Assembly (NCBI GenBank): GCA_964461815.1
Contig: CAYWVF010000026.1
Location: 1 to 31,921 of the forward strand
DNA: 31,921 nucleotides
Direction: 5' to 3'
DNA from: JAAZBA01 sp964461815
Lineage (GTDB): Bacteria > Bacillota > Clostridia > Oscillospirales > QAMX01
A model generated the notes under the pieces. It made no database searches and had not been told where the DNA came from. It saw only the letters and a program-made list of their open reading frames with translations. Shown here in pieces: positions 1 through 6,171 of this stretch; positions within the stretch are counted from its first letter, which is position 1, and each line of letters begins with the position of its first letter. The translations under genes were made by a program, and so were the position numbers.

Positions 1-17
1 TTGAAAGGATGATTATA

Positions 18-287
18 ATGGCATTTACTAAAGAACAAATTGAGTATTACCATGATATTGGTTTAATGCCGGATTGGGCTTATTATCAGCAGAATGGGGC
101 TAGCCCACAAGAAAATTTTGAAAGGCAAAGAGCCAAATTCAAAAAACAGGTGTTGGATAGATTATAGGAAGAACACAATCAGAAATAGATAGAGAAGTAG
201 ATAGAAGATAAAGTAGATGAAGCACTAGAAGATATAATTGATAAATTACTTGAAGATATTAACTTTAATACTATTATAAAATATTAA
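18..287 (+). CDS. Small phage-like protein with in-frame TAG codons (amber recoding)
   Basis: An ATG at 18 follows a good AAAGG ribosome site. With the standard code the frame stops after 49 residues at TAG 165-167. The same frame continues to a TAA at 285-287, interrupted only by TAG codons at 165, 186 and 198 and by no TAA or TGA. If TAG is read as Gln, the product is 89 residues. The part beyond the first TAG is an acidic, amphipathic helix-like stretch (IEDKVDEALEDIIDKLLEDI), which is unlikely to be chance. The N-terminal half (MPDWAYYQQNG) resembles small proteins of Firmicutes phages, from memory only. Amber-to-Gln recoding is known in some gut phages. The host genes here end normally in TAG as well as TAA and TGA, so the ORF would belong to an integrated or neighbouring phage. 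The alternative is a 49-aa protein (18-167) followed by decayed sequence. Confidence 0.6.
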
Positions 288-346
288 ATTAGAAAAATCA
301 AATAAAGAATATTTCTATCTTATATTTAGGATAATGATAGAGATAT

Positions 347-383
347 AGAAAGAACGCTATAGGTAAACTATAGTGTTCTTTCT
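347..383. terminator. Strong hairpin, candidate bidirectional terminator
   Basis: The arms 347-362 and 368-383 form a 16-bp stem with one G-U wobble and a 5-nt loop. The flanks are only moderately T-rich, so termination is likely but not certain. It lies downstream of the recoded ORF and could also serve the minus-strand gene ending at 602. Confidence 0.55.
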
Positions 384-408
384 TCTGAAATAAATATAGG
401 AATACTAA

Positions 409-437
409 TTGACAATCGTGTAATTAGCTAGTATACT
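409..437 (+). promoter_or_regulatory. Near-consensus sigma-A promoter with no gene downstream
   Basis: TTGACA (409-414) and TATACT (432-437) are separated by 17 bp. No plus-strand ORF with a ribosome site follows before the converging gene at 602. It may drive a small RNA, belong to a phage control region, or be a relic. Confidence 0.5.
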
Positions 438-464
438 GATATTATCAAATAATCTAGTAATTAC
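420..464. promoter_or_regulatory. Inverted repeat flanking the orphan -10 box
   Basis: The half-site GTAATTAGCTAG (420-431) and its near-reverse complement CTAGTAATTAC (454-464) bracket the TATACT box. A further GATTAC lies at 472-477. The arrangement is operator-like, as in phage repressor control regions, but the binding protein is unknown. Confidence 0.35.
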
Positions 465-536
465 TTTTCGTGATTACAGATTAACAATTACTATATGTGC
501 TTGCGACTATCAATAAAATACTTATTTTAACACAAG

Positions 537-589
537 ATATTGTTCCCTAGGCTTTGGAAAGTTAGATAAACGATTTAATATCGTTCCCT
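537..589 (+). repeat. Two 12-bp direct repeats near the putative phage/host junction
   Basis: ATATTGTTCCCT (537-548) and ATATCGTTCCCT (578-589) differ at one base and start 41 bp apart. They lie in the A+T-rich stretch just past the 3' end of the acyltransferase gene, where a recombinase arm site or att core could be. Nothing else in 438-600 is recognisable as a gene. Confidence 0.3.
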
Positions 590-601
590 GTATTTTTTAT
601 A

Positions 602-1825
602 TTACAGCTCGAAAAAGCAGCCGCCCTGCTCGTAGATAAATTTACCGTCGAGGTAATGCTTCTTTGCGGCACGCTCGAGCGAGGTGTTTTCAGGCTGATC
701 CTCTATTTTTTTGATGAGCTGATTCTTAAACAGGAATGTAAACACAGCTGTACCATTTGAAACATATGGGAATCGCATGAATTTAGACTGGAAGTATACT
801 ATATTTGACGTTGGCTTCAGCATATTACGCAGCTGCGGATCCATCATCCACGAACCGCAGACAAATGCACGTGGCTCAAACTCGGGGAATGAGGCTTTGA
901 TGATCTCACGACATTTGGCATAGGATGTATCGATAGCAGTCGGAGTAAAATTCGGAAGATCCGGGATATGTACGCTGATTACAGAGTCCCCGTTTTTGAG
1001 CACGAGAGACCACTCACTCTTCGAAAGCTTGATCTTATCCTTTGCTACCTTGGCGTTCCATGTGTCTACGGGATAGCCCTCATAATATTCATCGGTTTCA
1101 GTCAGCTCGGCACGGAATGAACCGTCCTCATCCTCACAGCCTGCGGAGCCGAGAAGATATCCGCTGTGATGTACGTCTACTCCTGCCATGAGTATTTTAT
1201 ATTCACCATCGCTGTTTTTGAATACGCAGATATTACCGTGAAAATCCTGACGCATTTCAAAATTCAGTCGCTCTATCATGAGTATATCACAAATGATAAA
1301 GTGCTGATTCCACCCGAAGTGACGCTTTACCTCGAAGCCGTCCTCCTTGAAGCCCTGCTTATGCATTATGATAGCGTCTTCAAGATTGAGCAGAGTATCA
1401 CGAATGACCTTTTTCGGTACGTTTCTTTTACTGAAGTACTCGACTGCGTGCGGAATGAATTCCGCATGTGCGAAAAATGCAGTCATTCCATATAAGCCGT
1501 TGCAGTTGCCGTCGGCAGTCTTGGGGTGATCCTCGAAATATATGATCGATTTAAGACCATTGTCACGCAGAACACGCACAAGCAGTGCCGTGTACAGCGA
1601 TAAAGCTTCATTTTCACGTATCGTTTTTGCAGCCTGCTGTATGTAGTCGTATTTATTGGGAAAGACATCGTATTTGTTCTGCAATTCCTTTATATAGTCT
1701 TCACGCAGTGAATGCACACCGTTTGCGGCATGATCTGTAACTACCTCGTCAAAAACATTGGCTATCCTATCGTCAATGACCTCGATATTTAATGCTTTCA
1801 TAAGCTCGGGCAATGTATACGGCAT
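602..1825 (-). CDS. Acyltransferase-domain protein (NAT_N plus GNAT_C type)
   Basis: A 407-residue cytoplasmic protein with no signal peptide or membrane segments. The C-terminal third carries VISVHIP (residues ~285), then a conserved run FVCGSWMMDPQL and SNIVYFQSKF, the pattern I associate with the GNAT-like C-terminal domain of Firmicutes acyltransferase-domain proteins. The N-terminal ~160 residues are helical and match the usual NAT_N partner in length and position. Substrate and acyl donor are unknown. The ATG at 1825 follows AAGGAG with normal spacing and lies downstream of its own promoter (1860-1888). The gene is monocistronic. Its 3' end borders the A+T-rich phage-like segment, which may have integrated beside it. 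Family assignment is from remembered motif patterns, not a search. Confidence 0.7.
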   Translation of the reverse strand: MPYTLPELMKALNIEVIDDRIANVFDEVVTDHAANGVHSLREDYIKELQNKYDVFPNKYDYIQQAAKTIRENEALSLYTALLVRVLRDNGLKSIIYFEDHPKTADGNCNGLYGMTAFFAHAEFIPHAVEYFSKRNVPKKVIRDTLLNLEDAIIMHKQGFKEDGFEVKRHFGWNQHFIICDILMIERLNFEMRQDFHGNICVFKNSDGEYKILMAGVDVHHSGYLLGSAGCEDEDGSFRAELTETDEYYEGYPVDTWNAKVAKDKIKLSKSEWSLVLKNGDSVISVHIPDLPNFTPTAIDTSYAKCREIIKASFPEFEPRAFVCGSWMMDPQLRNMLKPTSNIVYFQSKFMRFPYVSNGTAVFTFLFKNQLIKKIEDQPENTSLERAAKKHYLDGKFIYEQGGCFFEL

Positions 1826-1859
1826 AATTTCGCTCCTTTTTTCAACATGATCACTTTAT

Positions 1860-1888
1860 ATTATACAGCGACGATGGAAAATTATCAA
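1860..1888 (-). promoter_or_regulatory. Promoter of the acyltransferase gene
   Basis: On the minus strand, TTGATA (1883-1888) and TATAAT (1860-1865) with a 17-bp spacer, ~35 nt upstream of the start codon. Confidence 0.65.
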
Positions 1889-1950
1889 GTAAAGACGTAT
1901 GGTTTTATAAAAATAAGATAAATAACAGGTCGATGTGCTCAGAAAAAAAC

Positions 1951-1985
1951 AAGCCGATACTGCGGTGTGAACGCAGTATCGGCTT
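1951..1985 (-). terminator. Rho-independent terminator of the small membrane protein gene
   Basis: A perfect 14-bp stem (1951-1964 with 1972-1985) and 7-nt loop, followed on the minus strand by a run of T residues (1943-1949 read in reverse). It sits 8 nt past the stop of the gene ending at 1994. Confidence 0.85.
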
Positions 1986-1993
1986 AACTGACA

Positions 1994-2521
1994 TCAGTCG
2001 AGCTGTATTTTCCTCGGCATATGCTGACGCATATTTTCGATCATTTTTTCTGTGGGCTCAAACAGGAAGCGTATTCTGCCATCCTTTTTTGTTACGGCAA
2101 CACCGAACCAAACGTCCTTAGCATACTTTGAGGATGAAGCATCGATCGTTTTTGCAAAGGTACCGTTCTCGTATGCTGCTTTGTTTTTTTCGTTGTACGG
2201 TGCAAGTAACTCGAAATCGTTAGGCTTGACGTTGAGTATTCTTTTTCTTGAACGCTTTGCAATGATCTTATCTATATCAAGCTCACCGTTTGTAACTATG
2301 TACTCAAATTCATAGTTTTGAGCCGTAAACAGCTTGTAGCCCAGGAAGCAGAGTGCTACAAATACAGCAGGCATGATCGAGCTGATTATCGGTATCTGTG
2401 CAGACAGTGTAAGCATCAGATAGATGAGAATAAAAGCTGCAAAAATGATGCCTACCTTGATAAGTGCATCCTTCATCGTCGGAACCTTCTTGACTATATG
2501 CTCTAAAAATACGTCTCCCAT
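1994..2521 (-). CDS. Small two-helix membrane protein, possibly DUF6106 family
   Basis: 175 residues. After ~15 polar residues come two hydrophobic segments (about 22-40 and 45-63), then a basic and acidic cytoplasmic domain of ~110 residues with strand-rich segments (YIVTNGELDID; WFGVAVTKKDGRIRFLFEP). The layout, a double membrane anchor plus a soluble domain, and wording such as NGELDIDKI resemble the uncharacterised DUF6106 proteins of Clostridia. I recall this family only loosely. No catalytic motif is visible. The gene has its own promoter (2561-2589) and terminator (1951-1985) and is divergent from the Rrf2 regulator, so the two may be co-controlled. Confidence 0.65.
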   Translation of the reverse strand: MGDVFLEHIVKKVPTMKDALIKVGIIFAAFILIYLMLTLSAQIPIISSIMPAVFVALCFLGYKLFTAQNYEFEYIVTNGELDIDKIIAKRSRKRILNVKPNDFELLAPYNEKNKAAYENGTFAKTIDASSSKYAKDVWFGVAVTKKDGRIRFLFEPTEKMIENMRQHMPRKIQLD

Positions 2522-2560
2522 TATAAAATACTACTCACCTTTCACTTTTATCTTTTATTT

Positions 2561-2589
2561 ATTATACCGCTTATTTACAATTAAGTCAA
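2561..2589 (-). promoter_or_regulatory. Promoter of the small membrane protein gene
   Basis: On the minus strand, TTGACT (2584-2589) and TATAAT (2561-2566) with a 17-bp spacer. It points away from the Rrf2 promoter, whose -35 begins 42 bp further right. Confidence 0.7.
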
Positions 2590-2630
2590 TTGAAATTCTC
2601 CTACATTAAATATAAATTTACAAAGAGTAA

Positions 2631-2659
2631 TTGACAAATCACCGCAAAAGGTATATATT
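2631..2659 (+). promoter_or_regulatory. Promoter of the Rrf2-family regulator
   Basis: TTGACA (2631-2636) and TATATT (2654-2659), 17-bp spacer. The -10 lies inside the palindrome at 2650-2670. Confidence 0.75.
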
Positions 2660-2670
2660 TATAGTATACC
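2650..2670. promoter_or_regulatory. Palindromic operator over the rrf2 -10 box
   Basis: GGTATA (2650-2655) and TATACC (2665-2670) are perfect inverted half-sites 9 bp apart. A dimer bound here would block RNA polymerase. Rrf2 proteins commonly repress their own gene, so autoregulation is the simplest reading (inference). Confidence 0.5.
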
Positions 2671-2687
2671 ATAAAGATATAAATTTT

Positions 2688-2729
2688 AAAGGAGAATGAC
2701 GGTCCATATTTCCGTCATATATTGCTATG
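2688..2729 (+). promoter_or_regulatory. Ribosome binding site separated from its start codon by a stem-loop
   Basis: The only good Shine-Dalgarno, AAAGGAG (2688-2694), lies 32 nt before the ATG at 2727. In between, ATGACGG (2696-2702) pairs perfectly with CCGTCAT (2712-2718) around a 9-nt loop. Folding this stem leaves 9 unpaired nt between SD and ATG, the normal distance. No ATG, GTG or TTG lies in frame upstream. A competing reading is a 15-codon ORF from the ATG at 2696, but its SD spacing is only 1 nt. Confidence 0.5.
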
Positions 2730-3131
2730 AGAATAACCAATGAATCTGATTACGCTATAAGGATCGTATACGTGCTTGCTGGCAGACGCAGTATTACAAG
2801 TGCAAAGGATATATCCGATGTTTCGGGAGTAACGCTTAGGTTTGCGCTGAAGATCCTGCGTAAGCTCTCATGTGCCGGTATAGTCACATCTCAAAAAGGA
2901 GCGTCGGGAGGCTATACATTGGCAAAGTCGGCAAGGGAAATATCTCTCGGTGAGATTATTGAGGTCATTGACGGTAAATTCTGTATAAATAACTGTATCG
3001 AGCCTGATTACGTATGCTCCAGGATGGGGGATAATACATGTGCATGCAGGTTTCATGTGTACTTTGACGGCTTAAATACAAGGATCAGAGATGAGCTGTA
3101 CAGCAAGAAGATCTCGGAGTTCCTGAGATAA
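2727..3131 (+). CDS. Rrf2-family transcriptional regulator, possibly Fe-S sensing
   Basis: 134 residues, the usual Rrf2 length. The N-terminal MRITNESDYAIRIVYVLA and the winged-helix part (TSAKDIS...LRFALKILRKLSCAGIV, then SQKGASGGYTLA) are classic for the family. The dimer-helix and effector region carries five cysteines (86, 90, 97, 105, 107). IscR and NsrR bind a cluster through three cysteines in this region, so Fe-S or NO/redox sensing is plausible, but which residues bind is not clear from sequence. The gene is transcribed alone from 2631-2659 and ends at a strong hairpin. Its operator-like palindrome suggests autoregulation, and the unusual ribosome site at 2688-2729 may add translational control. 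Confidence 0.9.
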   Translation: MRITNESDYAIRIVYVLAGRRSITSAKDISDVSGVTLRFALKILRKLSCAGIVTSQKGASGGYTLAKSAREISLGEIIEVIDGKFCINNCIEPDYVCSRMGDNTCACRFHVYFDGLNTRIRDELYSKKISEFLR

Positions 3132-3137
3132 AAACAG

Positions 3138-3177
3138 AGCGGATATCTGCTGCTTAGATAAAGCACGGATATCCGCT
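3138..3177. terminator. Bidirectional terminator between rrf2 and the mazF operon end
   Basis: AGCGGATAT (3138-3146) pairs with ATATCCGCT (3169-3177), with further pairing inside. A T-run follows on the plus strand (3177-3184) and a shorter one on the minus strand, so it can serve both converging transcripts. Confidence 0.8.
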
Positions 3178-3185
3178 TTTTTGTT

Positions 3186-3833
3186 TTAGTCAAGTATCGT
3201 ATATGAGCCGGAAACAAGGATCTTTGCATCGGAGGTAGCCTTGAAGCCACGACCCTCTACAGTTACTATGTAGTGGTGATTTTTCGCAAGATTTCCACCC
3301 GATTCAAGCACCTCACCTGTTGTCAGGTTGATGAGTCCGGGAGAAGACGGAGCGTAGCAGACTGCGCTGCCTATTCTGAGCAGCACCTCGCAGCCGACAG
3401 AGAAGGACAGTGTCTGACCGTTTGATACCTGTATCAGTCTCCAGCCCTCACCGGAGGATGAAACTGTAGTACCTGTGGTGGAACCGTCACCCGATATTCT
3501 TGCGAGAACGGAATTTGTCACGGCATCAATAAATGCCGTATCGTTTGCGATGTTTGCGTTTCTTTCTTCAAATTCGCTGATCGTCGTATCGAGCTTTGTA
3601 GTATACTCCGACAGCTTCAGATTCATTGCGGTGGTAAATTCGTTGTTTTTAAGCTCAATAGCTGCCTCGACCTTTGCAAGTGTATCCGGAGCTAGCACGT
3701 CGGTTATGTAGCTGAGGGTGACCATAGGGTCATCCGCATCACCGAAGCTTGCCGATACTGCGAGTGAGCCTGCAAGCATCAGTACAACTATTAAAAAGCA
3801 GCTCGTGACAACAAGCCATTTTCTTTTGTTCAT
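3186..3833 (-). CDS. Exported or membrane-anchored protein of unknown function
   Basis: 215 residues. A basic start (MNKRK) and one hydrophobic segment (about 7-28, ending SLAVSAS) form a signal peptide or N-terminal anchor. Residues ~45-95 are helical and heptad-like (KVEAAIELKNNEFTTAM...LDTTISEFEERNANI), a likely coiled coil. A short Ser/Thr/Gly linker (~115-130) leads to a strand-rich C-terminal domain. I do not recognise a family. It is the last gene of the long miaB-to-mazF operon, 36 nt after mazF, with an AGAGGAAG ribosome site, and ends at the terminator 3138-3177. The build suggests an extracytoplasmic protein that oligomerises through its coiled coil. There is no lipobox. Confidence 0.75.
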   Translation of the reverse strand: MNKRKWLVVTSCFLIVVLMLAGSLAVSASFGDADDPMVTLSYITDVLAPDTLAKVEAAIELKNNEFTTAMNLKLSEYTTKLDTTISEFEERNANIANDTAFIDAVTNSVLARISGDGSTTGTTVSSSGEGWRLIQVSNGQTLSFSVGCEVLLRIGSAVCYAPSSPGLINLTTGEVLESGGNLAKNHHYIVTVEGRGFKATSDAKILVSGSYTILD

Positions 3834-3869
3834 GATCTTCTTCCTCTCTTGATTTTCCTAAGTAAATAT

Positions 3870-4232
3870 CTATTGCTCTGTCGCCTCAAGTCCGAAGCTC
3901 ACGGCAAGAGCCTCGTCTACACGGTTCATAACATTATTATCAAGCTTACCCATTTTCTCTTTGAGACGCTTCTTATCGATGGTCCGTATCTGCTCAAGCA
4001 GGATGACCGAATCCTTTGTAAGACCGAAGGACTGTGCCGAAAGCTCAATATGAGTTGGCAGCCGAGCCTTATTGATCTGAGAAGTGATCGCAGCCGCTAT
4101 CACAGTAGGACTGAATTTATTGCCAACATTGTTTTGAACTATAAGTACAGGCCGAACTCCGCCTTGTTCACTGCCCACTACCGGGCTAAGATCGGCAAAA
4201 TATATATCGCCTCGTTTTACGGTGGTATCCAC
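3870..4232 (-). CDS. mazF: MazF/PemK-family endoribonuclease toxin (EndoA-like)
   Basis: 120 residues. The opening VKRGDIYFADLSPVVGSEQGGVRPVLIVQNN is diagnostic of chromosomal Firmicutes MazF (EndoA/NdoA), with the conserved Arg of GGVRP and the later AAAITSQ strand with Thr, both part of the catalytic surface. Such toxins cut single-stranded mRNA at short motifs. The start is a GTG at 4232, with GGAG about 11 nt upstream. It follows alr, as ndoA does in Bacillus, but the usual ~90-residue MazE/NdoAI antitoxin between them is missing. Only a 35-codon ORF (4217-4324) and a palindrome (4328-4353) fill the 183-nt gap. It is therefore either solitary, controlled by an antitoxin elsewhere, or held in check by an unusual small partner. 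Confidence 0.9.
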   Translation of the reverse strand: MDTTVKRGDIYFADLSPVVGSEQGGVRPVLIVQNNVGNKFSPTVIAAAITSQINKARLPTHIELSAQSFGLTKDSVILLEQIRTIDKKRLKEKMGKLDNNVMNRVDEALAVSFGLEATEQ

Positions 4233-4324
4233 TTTAATTCACACTCCGCCGGTAAAAGTACGCCCGAAATACCGCTATGCTTTATAGCAGCTCTTCTTAT
4301 CTGCGCCACTTCTATTTTTACCAT
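4217..4324 (-). CDS. 35-codon ORF overlapping the mazF start (doubtful)
   Basis: An ATG at 4324 opens a frame ending at a TAA inside mazF (4217-4219), overlapping its first codons by 16 nt. The product begins MVKIEVAQIRRAA, slightly basic. It occupies the place of a MazE antitoxin and overlap with the toxin is typical of such pairs, but it is far too short for a normal ribbon-helix-helix antitoxin and has no clear ribosome site. It may be a leader peptide, a remnant, or chance. Confidence 0.2.
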   Translation of the reverse strand: MVKIEVAQIRRAAIKHSGISGVLLPAECELKWIPP

Positions 4325-4327
4325 TTT

Positions 4328-4353
4328 ATCATGACTTATACTTTTGTCATGAT
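4328..4353. promoter_or_regulatory. Perfect inverted repeat upstream of mazF
   Basis: ATCATGAC (4328-4335) and GTCATGAT (4346-4353) are exact reverse complements 10 bp apart, in the alr-mazF gap. A TATAAT on the minus strand (4381-4386) lies just upstream but lacks a good -35. It could be an operator for mazF or a weak hairpin. Confidence 0.4.
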
Positions 4354-4415
4354 GAATTTACCGACGTTGTACCCTCCCGTATTATAATATGACGGAGAGT
4401 AGCTCTGCGTTTTAA

Positions 4416-5561
4416 TTATTCGGATACGGCTGTCAAAGTGCCGTTTTCGTAAAAGTATCTTGGAATGCGCTTCCCGATAACGGTAAGCACCTCATAGCAT
4501 ATGGTTTGACAAGCTGCCGCCGTCTTTTCAACACTGTAATTTTTGCCGAATACCTCTATAACATCACCTTCCTTTACATCGATCCCCGTAACATCGAGCA
4601 TACATGCATCCATACAAACGGTTCCTGCCACAGGAGCAGGCTGCCCGGATACAAGCATCCTACCGCCGGAGGAGTTCATTCTCATGAAACCGTCGGCATA
4701 GCCGATAGACACAACCGCAAGTGTTCGCTCCGACTCCGCACAGTATTTACAACCGTAGCTGACGACTGCACCACGTGGGATCCTCTTTAATTGTGCAACT
4801 GTTGTTTTGAGTGTCATCACAGGGATAAAATCACTCGTAACATCATTGTGATCCGTAGGTGATACTCCGTAGAGCAACAGCCCCGGACGAACCATATCGA
4901 GATATGTACAAGGATAGTTTAACACACATGCGCTGTTTGCGCAATGCTTTATTTTAAATTTTATGTTTTTTGATTCGGCTTTTTTCAATACAGACATAAA
5001 AATGTCAAATTGATAGTCGAAAAATGAGCTGTCAACGCTGTCAGCCAACGCAAAATGAGTATATATGCCCTCGACATCCAGCTCCTTTAAAGATACGATA
5101 TCGCATATCTCGTCCACTGCAGAAGCTTCAAGATCGGGACAGCGTATGCCAAAGCGTGACATGCCTGTATCAAGCTTTATATGGACGGTGAGTTTGTCCT
5201 CCGAATCACGCATGTATTCGGAAAGCTCGTGAGCGTAGCCTATATTATATACTGTTTGAGTTATGTTGAGCTTTGCCATGGTCGGCGCAAGCTCGGGATC
5301 TGTCCTTCCCGTGATAAGGATAGGAGTATTTATACCCATCTCACGAAGCTTTACAGCCTCGGCACAGCATGCGACTCCAAAATAATCCACACCAAGTCGT
5401 TCAAGCGTTTCCGCTACCTGATACGCACCGTGCCCATAGGCATCAGCCTTTACCATCGCCATCATTTTACGGTCATTGCCGATAATTTGGCGTATTTTGT
5501 GATAATTTGTGCTGAGAGCATCGAGATCTATCTCAGCCCAGCTTCTGTATCTGTTATTCAT
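4416..5561 (-). CDS. alr: Alanine racemase
   Basis: Interconverts L- and D-alanine with PLP for peptidoglycan synthesis. The PLP motif MVKADAYGHG places the Schiff-base Lys at residue 38, and the second catalytic base is the Tyr of VSYG (~269), from the partner subunit in the dimer. The conserved HIKLDTGMSRFG, HCANS, MVRPG and GTVCMD motifs are all present. Length is 381 residues from the ATG at 5561, normal for the family. I chose that start over the longer frame (from 5591) because it has a GAGG site ~9 nt upstream and overlaps the stop of the lipoprotein gene by 8 nt, so the two are translationally coupled. Part of the miaB-to-mazF operon. Confidence 0.95.
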   Translation of the reverse strand: MNNRYRSWAEIDLDALSTNYHKIRQIIGNDRKMMAMVKADAYGHGAYQVAETLERLGVDYFGVACCAEAVKLREMGINTPILITGRTDPELAPTMAKLNITQTVYNIGYAHELSEYMRDSEDKLTVHIKLDTGMSRFGIRCPDLEASAVDEICDIVSLKELDVEGIYTHFALADSVDSSFFDYQFDIFMSVLKKAESKNIKFKIKHCANSACVLNYPCTYLDMVRPGLLLYGVSPTDHNDVTSDFIPVMTLKTTVAQLKRIPRGAVVSYGCKYCAESERTLAVVSIGYADGFMRMNSSGGRMLVSGQPAPVAGTVCMDACMLDVTGIDVKEGDVIEVFGKNYSVEKTAAACQTICYEVLTVIGKRIPRYFYENGTLTAVSE

Positions 5562-6117
5562 CCAGTTTTCCTCGGATCTCCATTTTGTCATATGTTATTC
5601 TCATAGCCATACGGCTTTCAAGATAAATTTCACTGATCACAGGCGTAAGACTTTCACGTCTAAACCATACTCTGTGTATTCTGCCATGTTCACTGTCCTC
5701 ATACGTTACCGCTACAACGTCCTCATCGTCAAGCGTTTCCCATGAACACTCTGTATATACTCCGTCTGAGAAGTCACGTAGTACTCGGGGAAGCTCCTCG
5801 ATCGGACTTTGCATACTCAGCCCGTCGGATACAGGTACTACAAGTACGGCAGAGTCATACTCGAATGTGAGCGCACCGTCTGATGTGGTGATGCTGATAC
5901 CGCTGACAGACTCGGGCTCGATAACAGTGACCTTGCTGCCTGCCTCACCATCGTAGACCCAGCTCAGCCTGAAGGACTGTGTACGCTCACCCAGATCCAT
6001 GAATACCGTAGTCTCAGCATCGATATTTTCTACAGTGCTGTAGAGCTCACGTATTTGAAGAGCTGTATTTGTCGGATCGTTCATACCGCAGCCGCACAGC
6101 AGCAGTATGGGTATCAT
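5554..6117 (-). CDS. Putative lipoprotein, unusual start
   Basis: 187 residues from the ATG at 6117. The N-terminus (MIPILLLCGCG) gives a lipobox-like LCGC but no positive charges ahead of it. Reading 12 codons further up in frame adds TYRKIISVL, which would complete a normal lipoprotein signal. The first of these codons is ATA (6151-6153), placed 6 nt after a good GAAAGG site (6160-6165); no ATG, GTG or TTG is available before an upstream TAA. So initiation at ATA, or a base change or error here, is likely. The mature part is strand-rich, suggestive of a LolA-like or other beta fold, function unknown. It lies between nnr and alr and overlaps alr by 8 nt. Confidence 0.75.
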   Translation of the reverse strand: MIPILLLCGCGMNDPTNTALQIRELYSTVENIDAETTVFMDLGERTQSFRLSWVYDGEAGSKVTVIEPESVSGISITTSDGALTFEYDSAVLVVPVSDGLSMQSPIEELPRVLRDFSDGVYTECSWETLDDEDVVAVTYEDSEHGRIHRVWFRRESLTPVISEIYLESRMAMRITYDKMEIRGKLDE

Positions 6118-6171
6118 TAGTACAGAAATGATTTTTCTGTACGTGATCGGTATTCCCTGCCTTTCATTATT

